Source: Pseudotamlana haliotis (GTDB taxonomy: Bacteria; Bacteroidota; Bacteroidia; Flavobacteriales; Flavobacteriaceae). Taken from it: 42,274 nucleotides of DNA. The DNA lies in NCBI RefSeq assembly GCF_008806375.1, contig NZ_WAAT01000015.1:634-42907 (forward strand), read 5' to 3'. Position 1 is the stretch's first letter; the number at the start of each line of letters is the position of its first letter. Below are positions 34,999 to 42,274 of the stretch, piece by piece. The position numbers were made by a program, and so were the translations under genes. Below the pieces are notes generated by a model. That model was not told where the DNA came from. It made no database searches and worked only from the letters and a program-made list of their open reading frames with translations.

Positions 34999-35025
34999 TG
35001 TTTATGCGTTTATTTCTTGAATCGT
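34999..35025 (+). repeat. Direct repeat, copy B (27 bp)
   Basis: Partner of 34639-34665, 360 bp away, with two substitutions. Confidence 0.65.
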
Positions 35026-35119
35026 GTACTGAGTTACTGTGACTAAAATTTCATTTTTAATTATTCACTTTTCATTTCTAACAACGTACTTTTACAATTA
35101 GATTTTAAAAAAGACCTTT

Positions 35120-35590
35120 ATGAAAGCCGTTTCGGTAAGAGAAATAAGAAAAGAGTTAAAAAGTTTGTCTTCGGAAGAATTAGAAGAACTCTGCTTACGA
35201 CTATCGCGTTTTAAAAAAGAAAACAAGGAGCTACTCACCTATCTACTTTTTGAATCGCACCATGAAGACGATTATATCGCTAGTGTAAAAAGTTATATGG
35301 ACGAAGAATTTGAAGCTATAAACCGTAATAGCATTTTTTACATCAGGAAAAGCGTCAGGAAGATTTTAAGAAACGTCAAGAAATTTATTCGCTATTCTCA
35401 AAAGAAAGAAACTGAAGTAGAGCTCCTCCTCTATTTTTGCGAGCAACTCAAGGCCTTTAGACCGTCCATTTCCAGAAGTACGCAACTACAAAATTTATAC
35501 AACCGTCAGTTAGATTTAGCCAAAAAAATTATTGGCAACCTGCACGAAGACCTACAATACGATTACAACTTAATGATTGAAGATTTGTAA
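35120..35590 (+). CDS. Small helical protein, unknown function
   Basis: 156 residues, highly charged and almost all helical (VREIRKELKSLSSEELEELC, YIRKSVRKILRNVKKFIRYS, QLDLAKKIIGNLHEDLQYDY), no signal peptide or membrane segment. Not recognised; I believe similar proteins are conserved in flavobacteria without assigned function. A TACTTTTA box (35087-35094) 25 bp upstream is one base off the -7 consensus. It follows the repeat-rich gap and stands alone on the plus strand. Could be an adaptor or a nucleic-acid-associated protein, but the sequence gives no direct proof. Confidence 0.75.
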   Translation: MKAVSVREIRKELKSLSSEELEELCLRLSRFKKENKELLTYLLFESHHEDDYIASVKSYMDEEFEAINRNSIFYIRKSVRKILRNVKKFIRYSQKKETEVELLLYFCEQLKAFRPSISRSTQLQNLYNRQLDLAKKIIGNLHEDLQYDYNLMIEDL

Positions 35591-35681
35591 CAAAAAAAAA
35601 CGACTGTCTGGAACAAACTTGGTTGTTATAAATTTTAAAGAATTAATCAAAGAGGTTTATACCAAAATGCTTTGCAAAGTT

Positions 35682-35689
35682 TATATTTG
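35682..35689 (+). promoter_or_regulatory. Candidate -7 box of the 35765 lipoprotein gene
   Basis: TATATTTG, an exact TAnnTTTG match, 75 bp before the ATG. The -33 element is unclear. An A/T-rich leader of about 70 nt would result. Confidence 0.45.
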
Positions 35690-35764
35690 CTTTTTTTTAA
35701 TCTTTTTTTGATTAAAAAACGAATCACAATTAGTTAATCCATTATAAAATATCATTATTAAAAA

Positions 35765-36439
35765 ATGAAGCTATCTATCTCTAAATTTCTAACTCTAGGT
35801 TTATTTGTATTGATCTCAAGCTGTTCAAGTGTAAAAGAATTAAGCCACTGGACTTCTGACGATGTTGCATCCATCAAGTCTAAAAACATATTAGTTATTG
35901 TAAAAGCTAAAAAGCCAAGTACACGAGAATCTTTCGAAAAACAAATTACAAAGCAGCTTAAAGCCGAAGGTTTAAACGCCACATCTAGTTATGTGCAATT
36001 CCCAGAGTTGAACCCGAATGACTCTTTATCTAAGGCAGAGCTTCAAAACGTAAAAAAGATCCTTAAATCAAATAAATTTAACGGCGTGGTTTATAGCCGT
36101 GTCATTGGTGTTGAAAAACTAACAAATACTACAACCTCTGGTGGTTATGAAGCTGGTGCAACTTTAGGGGATTACCCGTTACTGTACGATATGGGCTTTT
36201 ACGGATTTTATTCAAATACACTTCCAGAACCTAGTTTTGAAGGCGTTTACGAACCTTTAGAAGTACAAACACAAACGGCTAATATCTATGTTTTAGAAAC
36301 ATCGGTTTATAACTTAGATCTAGAGCCTAAAAAGCAAATGGTAGCCTCTGTAACCTCTAAAATAGACAATGTTGAAACTGGTCATAATTTAGCCAAGAAC
36401 TACGCTAAAACCATTGTAAACGGTGTAAAAAAGAAGTAA
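35765..36439 (+). CDS. Lipoprotein, unknown function
   Basis: 224 residues with a lipoprotein signal peptide (KFLTLGLFVLISSC, Cys ~20, followed by SSVKELS). The mature part starts with a strand-helix unit NILVIVKAKKPSTRESFEKQ and ITKQLKAEGLNATSSYVQFP, then KSNKFNGVVYSRVIGVEKL, which resembles the alpha/beta fold seen in several periplasmic lipoproteins (TolB-N/LpoB/DUF4136-like; inference from pattern only). The middle has Gly/Tyr-rich GFYGFYSNTLPEPSFEGVYE. The Lys-rich end (VNGVKKK) is typical. Single gene with its own terminator. No enzyme motif is visible. Confidence 0.8.
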   Translation: MKLSISKFLTLGLFVLISSCSSVKELSHWTSDDVASIKSKNILVIVKAKKPSTRESFEKQITKQLKAEGLNATSSYVQFPELNPNDSLSKAELQNVKKILKSNKFNGVVYSRVIGVEKLTNTTTSGGYEAGATLGDYPLLYDMGFYGFYSNTLPEPSFEGVYEPLEVQTQTANIYVLETSVYNLDLEPKKQMVASVTSKIDNVETGHNLAKNYAKTIVNGVKKK

Positions 36440-36466
36440 GCATAACATATTTAGATATAAATATAG

Positions 36467-36510
36467 AAGCTGAATAGAAACACATTAATCTGTTTTTATT
36501 CAGCTTTTAT
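36467..36510 (+). terminator. Terminator of the lipoprotein gene
   Basis: 16-base arms AAGCTGAATAGAAACA (36467-36482) and TGTTTTTATTCAGCTT (36491-36506), complementary with one G-U pair, 8-nt loop, then TTTAT. Confidence 0.8.
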
Positions 36511-36657
36511 AGTAAAACAAACAGTTTACTTTTAATGAAACCCTTGTTTTAATCAAGATATCATGCTGTTTAAATCTCTAATTTTATCAACTTTAATTAT
36601 ATTGCAAACACATACAAACTTTAATTAATTTATTCAACCCTTATTATTTTTAACATT

Positions 36658-37260
36658 ATGAAAAAAATTACTTTACTTATTCTTTTTTTAGCCTTGATAC
36701 CAATGCAAAAGGCATTAGCACAAAACTTTGAAATTACGGCATCTTATGGAGCACAATTTGGTGCGAAATTGAACTTTCCTGATGGGTATTTAAAAGTAGA
36801 AAATAGTGGCCAACTTGGAGTTTCTCTTGGTATGGAAATTAGACCTAATGTTGTAGGAGAGATTAGTTATTTCCGTCATGAATCAGAATTAAGAGACGTT
36901 TATTACAATAGGCCTAACTTAAACACATCATCAGACCTTAACATGGACTGGTTACTACTAGGCGCTAATCATTACTTTGGAAAAAGTCAGATCATTAAAC
37001 CCTTTTTAGGAGGTGGTTTGGGAGTTGTTTTTGTTTCTCCTGAATATGATGAGAATTCAACACGTTTTACATTCTTTTTTAAAGGCGGAGCGAACTTCAT
37101 GTTAACCGATAGATTTGGATTAAATGTTCAAGGAAATTTATTTTTACCAATTCAATACGAAGGATTTTATATTGGTACTGGAGGAAGCGGCGTGAGTACA
37201 CAAAGCACTATTGCATTAGCCGGAATTAGCGCTGGAATTGTGTTCAAATTAGGCGCATAA
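36658..37260 (+). CDS. Small outer-membrane beta-barrel protein
   Basis: 200 residues. Signal peptide LLILFLALIPMQKALAQ (~5-22). The mature part is a compact beta-barrel: strands FEITASYGAQFGAKL, GQLGVSLGMEIRP, VVGEISYFRHE, WLLLGANHYFG, KPFLGGGLGVVFVSPEY, FTFFFKGGANFM, and a final strand ending IVFKLGA. This fits the eight-stranded OmpX/OmpA-type outer-membrane beta-barrel family. Function unknown. Single plus-strand gene between the lipoprotein gene and the dehydrogenase, followed by a long terminator. No T9SS C-terminal domain. Confidence 0.85.
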   Translation: MKKITLLILFLALIPMQKALAQNFEITASYGAQFGAKLNFPDGYLKVENSGQLGVSLGMEIRPNVVGEISYFRHESELRDVYYNRPNLNTSSDLNMDWLLLGANHYFGKSQIIKPFLGGGLGVVFVSPEYDENSTRFTFFFKGGANFMLTDRFGLNVQGNLFLPIQYEGFYIGTGGSGVSTQSTIALAGISAGIVFKLGA

Positions 37261-37285
37261 TTAAAGTAAATCTTAAATTTTACTT

Positions 37286-37331
37286 ACCTTTAAACGAGCA
37301 TATTTAGATATGTTTGTTTAAAGGTTTTTTA
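37286..37331 (+). terminator. Terminator of the small barrel gene
   Basis: 18-base arms (37286-37303 and 37308-37325) complementary with two G-U pairs, loop TTAG, then TTTTTTATTT. It lies 26 bp after the stop. Confidence 0.85.
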
Positions 37332-37348
37332 TTTCAAAATGATAACTT

Positions 37349-38311
37349 ATGGAAATTGTAGTTTTAGATGGATATACGCTCAATCCAGGTGATTTAAGCT
37401 GGGAAGGCTTAAAAGCATTAGGAAACTTAAAAGTATACGACCGTACTGCTTTTGAAACTGAAACAGTTTTAAAACATATTGGTGACGCCGAAATTGTTTA
37501 CACCAACAAAACACCCATCTCTAAAGAAGTTATTGAGCAAGCTCCAAATTTAAAATTTATTGGTGTACTGGCCACCGGTTATAATATTATTGATATTGAA
37601 GTTGCTAAAAAACATAATATTACAGTTAGCAATGTACCATCATACAGTACGGCTTCTGTTGCACAATTTACAATGGCTTTGTTGCTAGAAATGTGCCATC
37701 ATGTAGGTAACCATAATCATGCCGTTCAAGCTGGTGACTGGAGTAAAAGTCCAGATTTCTCTTTTTGGAATCATCCTTTAATAGAATTAAGAGGAAAAAC
37801 GCTAGGTATCATTGGCTTTGGAAGCATTGGTCAGGCTACAGCAAAATTAGCTCAGGCATTTGGTTTAAACGTTATAACTTACAACCGTACGATGTATCCA
37901 GAATTAGAGTCTGAAACCTGTAAGTTTGTTTCATTAGATGAACTTCTAGAACAATCAGATATCATCAGTTTACATTGTCCGCTGTTTGAAGAAACCAAAC
38001 ACATCATCAACAAAGATAGTATTGCCAAAATGAAAGATGGCGTGATGCTTATAAATACCTCTCGTGGACCATTAATTAATGAAGAAGACCTTAAAAACGC
38101 GCTAGATAGTGGCAAAGTATATGGTGCGGCGATTGATGTGGTTTCAGTGGAACCTATAGATCCAAATAATCCGTTGTTAACCGCTAAAAACTGTATTATA
38201 ACACCTCATATTGCTTGGGCACCAATAGAAGCCAGAAGACGTTTAATGCAAATTGCTGTTGAAAATTTGAAAGCTTTTATTTCAGGTGAACCGCTGAACG
38301 TTGTGAATTAG
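37349..38311 (+). CDS. D-2-hydroxyacid dehydrogenase (glycerate dehydrogenase-like)
   Basis: 320 residues. It reduces a 2-oxoacid with NAD(P)H or oxidises the D-hydroxyacid. Seen: the substrate-binding KFIGVLATGYNIIDIEVAKK (~70-89), the NAD-binding GIIGFGSIGQATAKLAQAF (~152-170) followed by an acidic/Arg region, the catalytic Arg in LINTSRGPLINEEDL (~231-245), the Glu in DVVSVEPIDPNNPLL, and the catalytic His in ITPHIAWAPIEARRR (~283-297). All three catalytic residues are present. The HIAWAP ending is typical of hydroxypyruvate/glycerate dehydrogenase-type enzymes, but the substrate is not certain. Single gene, convergent with the accessory block. Confidence 0.92.
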   Translation: MEIVVLDGYTLNPGDLSWEGLKALGNLKVYDRTAFETETVLKHIGDAEIVYTNKTPISKEVIEQAPNLKFIGVLATGYNIIDIEVAKKHNITVSNVPSYSTASVAQFTMALLLEMCHHVGNHNHAVQAGDWSKSPDFSFWNHPLIELRGKTLGIIGFGSIGQATAKLAQAFGLNVITYNRTMYPELESETCKFVSLDELLEQSDIISLHCPLFEETKHIINKDSIAKMKDGVMLINTSRGPLINEEDLKNALDSGKVYGAAIDVVSVEPIDPNNPLLTAKNCIITPHIAWAPIEARRRLMQIAVENLKAFISGEPLNVVN

Positions 38312-38456
38312 TTTTTGTTAAGTAACATAGAGACTCGCAAAGAGCATTTATGGGTAAACCCGGTGTTTCCATTTTTAGGAAAATTAGTATCAGAGTTTAG
38401 AACTATGATTTCTCCATTGAAATACCCTCCAATCCAGTAGTGCTTTCGTAACAGTA

Positions 38457-39131
38457 CTATTTTGAATCAACTTCTTTATGTTGTTTCATTAATTGAGGTA
38501 AGCCTTTTAGAAATTCGTATAATGCTCGTACCCCACCAATAAGCAGTGTTCTCAAGGCGATATTGAAGGGCGGTTTAACCACGCTATAATAATCCTTAGA
38601 CTCAATCTTGTCAGGGCTGAGTAACACCTTTTTTAAAGCATTTATATTGGTCCAATTTGCCCTAAACTTGATGATCCCATCTTTACCAATTACATAAGTC
38701 ATATTTGGCATGCTTCCATATAGTTTATGCGCAAATCCATCGACTGAATCTACTAACACTTTTCTTTTTTCATTGTATAGCTTACTTGTAGCTTTTGCAT
38801 TATCAATCTTTTCTGAAAAAGTTGTTATTTCTTTTGTTCTGCCTCCTGGATGAGCTTCTCTAACATATAATAATATAAAATGGAAATCTGGAAATTCTTT
38901 TTGAAGCAGATTCATGGGCCCTGTTGTATTAGCATACATCGGACAAGTAATACTACCTGTATCTAAAACTATGGTTTTATCTAAAAAATCAGATAATTTA
39001 ACTGTTTTCCCGTCTAACGTTGTGGCTTCAAAATCAATATACTCTTCCCCTCCTTTGGGTCCTTTAAAGTTTTTGAAATTATAATCTTTAGGGTTAAAAT
39101 GCTTATAGTTATAGGAACTCTCTTTTTCCAT
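38457..39131 (-). CDS. Redoxin/deiodinase-like thioredoxin-fold protein
   Basis: 224 residues. Seen: DFEATTLDGKTVKLSDFLDK (thioredoxin-fold redoxin start), IVLDTGSITCPMYANTTGPM (~63-82), LLYVREAHPGGRTKE and KVLVDSVDGFAHKLYGSMPN, then MTYVIGKDGIIKFRANWTNI. The GSxTCPxF/Y and Y-x-R/E-EAH-P segments resemble the iodothyronine deiodinase branch of the thioredoxin superfamily, in which selenocysteine or cysteine is the catalytic residue; here a single Cys is present and there is no CxxC. No signal peptide. Role unknown: a peroxide or thiol reductase is plausible. It is 21 bp after the gene at 39153 on the same strand, so the two are probably co-transcribed. Confidence 0.8.
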   Translation of the reverse strand: MEKESSYNYKHFNPKDYNFKNFKGPKGGEEYIDFEATTLDGKTVKLSDFLDKTIVLDTGSITCPMYANTTGPMNLLQKEFPDFHFILLYVREAHPGGRTKEITTFSEKIDNAKATSKLYNEKRKVLVDSVDGFAHKLYGSMPNMTYVIGKDGIIKFRANWTNINALKKVLLSPDKIESKDYYSVVKPPFNIALRTLLIGGVRALYEFLKGLPQLMKQHKEVDSK

Positions 39132-39152
39132 GAATTATATTGTTAATTACCC

Positions 39153-40742
39153 TTAATATTTGGAGGACAGCGTGTTTTCAGGCGTAATTATTAGTTTATC
39201 AATTCGTTTTCCGTATTTGTCAAATGTGTATAAATACGTTTTTTGCTTTCTATCTATGGGCAATTTATATGCTTCATCAGATTTTAATATAGTTGTAAAA
39301 TAGGGAACCTTCTTTATATAATCGTAATCATTTTTTATTTCATTCCCGTAAAATAAGGATACTTGAACATCATATTTTGCCTTATTTTTAAATGAGAATG
39401 TTGATAGCTCTTTAAGTGAACTGTTTTGTTTGTTATTAAAAACAAAATAGTCTAAGGAGTTTAGCCTCTCCTCATTAAATTTGTTGCTGTTAATGATTCC
39501 ATAGTCTGATTTAATTTGGTTTCTGTAAGAATTCAAGTGAGTTTGACTTATTGTAAGTGGGTCTATATTGTATTTATTTTTAAATATTGTAGCCATCCAT
39601 TCTTTTCCTCTGCTTGTTGGTTTTTCAAGTATATGGTCAACTCCTGCAAGAACCACAACCTTATGGTTAGGGTTAACTTTAAACGTTTTGCTGTATATGT
39701 TTTCTGCTTGTCCAAGCTCTCTATTTTTGTTTCTGTCTGTATTTTCATAGGCTATGAATACATATCCTAATTCTTTAGCTTTTCTAATAAGGTTCGAGTA
39801 ATTCTGTTCACTCGTATAAAACCCCGTTTCAAGCGTAGGATAAGAATTGGCTAAATTCAAAATACTGTCTTGTTTGGCGTAAAGAGCTTCCAAAGCCAAA
39901 TATTTGTAGCCTACCTCTTTTAAAGATTGTAACAAATCAAAAACAAGCAATCTCTGATTAGGATAAAAGTGATTTTCATTTATCATTAAAATTTTATGTT
40001 TTTCAGCTTCTTTAATAATTGTATCAATAGCCTGTGAATTAAAAACTGTATTTTCTCTTATGATTTTAGAAATGGTATCATTTGGTTCAAATCTTGATTC
40101 AAGTTTGTTCAAATAGGATTCATAAAATTCATTCTTTCCAAGAAACGAAGAAAACGTAAGCTGCATTTGTAGTTTAGACCATTCCTCATGCTTGTCATAA
40201 GTTGGAAATTCACTTATCTCATTTAATGCACCATAGAATTTATTGGACAGTTGATGCTTTTTCACAATATCGAAAACTGTACTGATTTGTTTTCTATAAG
40301 TAGAACCTAATTCTAAACTATTGAAAATATTGTTCAAATCGATTTCTAAAGTACTTTTTGAAATTTCACCCAAAGAATTACCTATAAACCTAATCGACTG
40401 ATTATTAATAATTGTGTCGTATACAACAAGTTCTTTCGGGTAATTTTGGGTTTTATTTTTAGAAACTGTCACAAAATATTCATACGGAGGTTCATTAGTT
40501 CTTCCATAAACCAAAACACTATCTAACAGCTTAAATTTTGCATTGTGGATAATCTTCTTTAATTCCTTTTTGTTGGTTGTATAGGTTATATCTGCTGGGC
40601 TTTTAAAATATAATTGTAGTGAGTCATTTATTATGTGAATACTATAATTTCTAACGTATCTATTTTGCTCAAAATGTTCACTTATTTTTGGTGAACATCC
40701 AAGTGAAATTAAAAGTATTGTTAAGAATGTTAGGTTCTTCAT
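39153..40742 (-). CDS. Lipoprotein with ChaN/EreA/TIKI-like domain
   Basis: 529 residues. Lipoprotein signal: LTFLTILLISLGC (Cys ~16). The N-terminal ~230 residues are of unknown fold. A domain at ~245-400 contains ILMINENHFYPNQRLLVFDL, YKYLALEALYAKQD and HKVVVLAGVDHILEKP, i.e. the E-N-H / LALE / G-x-D-H pattern of the ChaN/erythromycin-esterase/TIKI superfamily of metal-dependent hydrolases or haem-binding proteins. The C-terminus is strand-rich. Which activity applies is not clear. Co-transcribed with the downstream redoxin-like gene, divergent from no other gene. The lower GC and poor conservation fit an accessory region. Confidence 0.75.
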   Translation of the reverse strand: MKNLTFLTILLISLGCSPKISEHFEQNRYVRNYSIHIINDSLQLYFKSPADITYTTNKKELKKIIHNAKFKLLDSVLVYGRTNEPPYEYFVTVSKNKTQNYPKELVVYDTIINNQSIRFIGNSLGEISKSTLEIDLNNIFNSLELGSTYRKQISTVFDIVKKHQLSNKFYGALNEISEFPTYDKHEEWSKLQMQLTFSSFLGKNEFYESYLNKLESRFEPNDTISKIIRENTVFNSQAIDTIIKEAEKHKILMINENHFYPNQRLLVFDLLQSLKEVGYKYLALEALYAKQDSILNLANSYPTLETGFYTSEQNYSNLIRKAKELGYVFIAYENTDRNKNRELGQAENIYSKTFKVNPNHKVVVLAGVDHILEKPTSRGKEWMATIFKNKYNIDPLTISQTHLNSYRNQIKSDYGIINSNKFNEERLNSLDYFVFNNKQNSSLKELSTFSFKNKAKYDVQVSLFYGNEIKNDYDYIKKVPYFTTILKSDEAYKLPIDRKQKTYLYTFDKYGKRIDKLIITPENTLSSKY

Positions 40743-40886
40743 TATGACTGCTAATGGTTAAGGTTATGATTTCGTTGTGGAAAATGTCAGCAGACTTTTC
40801 CGCTTTTGAAATTATACCAGATAAAAAGTAGTAAAGTTTATTTTTAGAACAAAGCCCACAATACCTTACATTGTTGTAGCATGTTT

Positions 40887-41594
40887 TTATCGAGCAACTT
40901 TTACTATTCCGTCACGATTTCTTTCAGCAAGTTCTGAAATAAACTTCGTTTCTCCTCCGATTGTAGTGAATGCTAAATCATAATCTGTATTCACAACCCA
41001 ATTTTTTTCTTTTGGGTAAATTAGACTTGGTGTTAGTCTCAAATTATCTATTTCAAATAATTTCGGAAGTTCATTTATTTTACCGCTGTAAATCAAATCT
41101 TTTTCCCAGTTATTCGTGGCAAGAAAAGTATAGAACAGTTCAATCTCTTGATTTCCATATAACTCTAATACTACTTCTACTAAACTTATTAGATGTTCTC
41201 TATCCATTAAGCCTTCGACAGGATACAATTCGTTATTAAGTTGCTTATCATAAGAATGAGTATATTTAATACTATCCATAATAGCTTTATTCAAATCAAA
41301 TTTTCGATATTTTTTATCGTGAAAATCTTTCCAAGTTACACGAGAAAGATCATCTTCAGGAAATACTTCGTCCGACAACTCTCTAACTACAATTTTATCA
41401 TTTGGAATTTTATTATTTATCCAAAATGAGTGCAAAGCAATTGCATATTCTTGAAAATTATTCGGCAAGGTTAATTGAAGGAAAAATTTAGAAGAATTTT
41501 GTTCACGCAATTTTAAATCATACTCCTTTTGTTCTCCAACAATAGTTGCATAAGGTTTAATCCAATCTTCTATATCTTTTTCAACTAGTTTCAA
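40887..41594 (-). CDS. Hypothetical protein in accessory block
   Basis: 235 residues, soluble, charged, no signal peptide or membrane span. Not recognised. Seen: EDWIKPYATIVGEQKEYDLK at the N-terminus, EYAIALHSFWINNKIPNDKI, REHLISLVEVVLELYGNQEI, and strand-helix alternation throughout, with a Glu/Asp-rich surface. Acidic small proteins of this kind in flavobacterial accessory regions are often immunity-like, but nothing here proves that and no toxin gene is adjacent. It is flanked by 144-bp and 165-bp gaps and is read leftwards like its neighbours. Confidence 0.7.
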   Translation of the reverse strand: MKLVEKDIEDWIKPYATIVGEQKEYDLKLREQNSSKFFLQLTLPNNFQEYAIALHSFWINNKIPNDKIVVRELSDEVFPEDDLSRVTWKDFHDKKYRKFDLNKAIMDSIKYTHSYDKQLNNELYPVEGLMDREHLISLVEVVLELYGNQEIELFYTFLATNNWEKDLIYSGKINELPKLFEIDNLRLTPSLIYPKEKNWVVNTDYDLAFTTIGGETKFISELAERNRDGIVKVAR

Positions 41595-41759
41595 GGTTTT
41601 TCTTGTGGGGATAATGTGTTACAAAGGTGATGTATCTGATTTGTGGCGTTTTTAAACAACCAATTTAGTAAATAAAAAACCAACTAAAAAATCTGCAGGA
41701 TTTTCGTAAGTAAGCTAGAACTAGTAATAAATTATATTTGGTGTTACCTGCTGGCCACT

Positions 41760-42263
41760 TTATTTTTTATCACGTTCCTTTCGTAATCCAACAATTTCTA
41801 ATTCTAAATCTTTTTTAACCTTAACCAAATACTCCTTCCTAATTTGTTCATAATTATTTTGCTCATTCGTTGATTTTGGAGGAGAAGGAGGAGTGTGGTC
41901 AGAAGTTAAGGTAGATGGATTATCAAAAGGCCTGCTTATCCCGCACATATTCAGTCGAAGAAACCCGCTTTCCATATGTCCGTAAATAATCCATTTTCCA
42001 GTTTCTGAAACATACGGTGAGCAATATTTCCAATTTTTTCCGACATAAACATTTCCAATTTCATCTCCGCCATCTAAAGACTCTGTTACTCTTATTTTAA
42101 ATGTCAAATCAGATTTATTTACTTCGATAATTTCTCCAATGAAAATACATTCGGAATTTTCCAATTCATATTTCTGCCAAGTTGAAAGTGATTTTGTCTT
42201 ACAAGTACAAGCAAAACTTTTCAATGAAATTAGAAGTAGAATTATAGCTAAATATATTTTCAT
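41760..42263 (-). CDS. Secreted cysteine-rich protein with NTR/TIMP-like N-terminus
   Basis: 167 residues. Signal peptide MKIYLAIILLLISLKSFA (cleavage after SFA), mature start CTCKTKSLSTWQKYELENSE followed by CIFIGEIIEVNKSD. A mature N-terminal C-x-C, followed ~20 residues on by a Cys-hydrophobic-x-G-E/x motif and later cysteines (KYCSPYVSETG, LNMCGISRPF), is the pattern of netrin-like/TIMP-type NTR domains. The tail is proline-rich (SDHTPPSPPK) then helical and basic. Inference only: an NTR-like secreted protein. The start is only 11 bp from the window edge, so upstream signals are not visible. Confidence 0.75.
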   Translation of the reverse strand: MKIYLAIILLLISLKSFACTCKTKSLSTWQKYELENSECIFIGEIIEVNKSDLTFKIRVTESLDGGDEIGNVYVGKNWKYCSPYVSETGKWIIYGHMESGFLRLNMCGISRPFDNPSTLTSDHTPPSPPKSTNEQNNYEQIRKEYLVKVKKDLELEIVGLRKERDKK

Positions 42264-42274
42264 AGTTTCGATTT

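Larger units (their letters stand above)
34610..35119. other. 510-bp gap rich in short repeats
   Basis: No gene is supported here. It holds three copies of the CTCGACT-type extragenic repeat (34687, 34804, 34850 inverted) and two copies of a 27-bp direct repeat (34639, 34999). TTTTTAATTATTAATTTTTC and TTTTTAATTATTCACTTTTC at about 34900 and 35055 are further near-duplicates. This looks like a place where repeats have accumulated. Confidence 0.6.

Noticed and set aside
1-42274. CRISPR array, IS element, prophage, tRNA or rRNA genes
   Set aside because: No regularly spaced direct repeats, transposase, phage structural gene, or RNA-gene signature was seen; the only repeats are those listed.

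Overview
The window looks like chromosome from a member of the Flavobacteriaceae (phylum Bacteroidota). The DNA is AT-rich. Many starts have a Bacteroidota -7 box (TAnnTTTG) just upstream and no obvious Shine-Dalgarno sequence. Type IX secretion (T9SS) and gliding-type proteins are present (a CHU_C/type B adhesin, PorP/SprF, PorQ), together with a fused alpha/beta 2-oxoacid dehydrogenase E1 and several conserved flavobacterial proteins of unknown function. I see no rRNA, tRNA, CRISPR array, insertion sequence or prophage.

Layout. (1) 1-5535, plus strand: a surface operon made of the 3' part of a large cysteine-containing repeat adhesin with a T9SS type B sorting domain, a PorP/SprF-like outer-membrane protein, and a TPR/PD40/OmpA peptidoglycan-anchoring lipoprotein-like or periplasmic protein. 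A strong bidirectional terminator separates it from pdxH. (2) 5616-9639, mostly minus: pdxH; a small SpoIIAA/STAS-like protein on the plus strand; then a likely operon pyrR-pyrB-(STAS-like small protein)-rnz, read leftwards. (3) 9640-17365: an intergenic stretch with a flavobacterial repeat element, rpsA with a structured leader, a LysM protein, cmk, porQ and lon. (4) 17574-25278: rhomboid protease, LpxL-like acyltransferase, glmM, acpH-ggt, and three small or uncharacterised envelope or cytoplasmic proteins. (5) 25455-34609, plus: uvrA, a LOG-family protein, a degenerate M1-peptidase/beta-barrel fusion, and the fused E1 of a 2-oxoacid dehydrogenase complex. (6) 34610-38311: a 510-bp repeat-bearing gap, three uncharacterised or envelope proteins, and a D-2-hydroxyacid dehydrogenase. 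(7) 38457-42263, all minus: an accessory-looking block of poorly conserved proteins (a deiodinase/redoxin-like protein, a ChaN/EreA-like lipoprotein, an unknown protein and a secreted NTR/TIMP-like protein).

Most of the window is core genome: pyrimidine and vitamin B6 metabolism, translation, proteolysis, cell-envelope synthesis and DNA repair. The parts that least resemble standard annotation are the peptidase-barrel fusion, the rpsA leader, the small palindromic and long intergenic repeats, the Tudor-like protein divergent to uvrA, and the accessory block at the right end. I found no convincing wholly new multi-gene system. The right-end block and the peptidase-barrel protein are the best candidates for follow-up.
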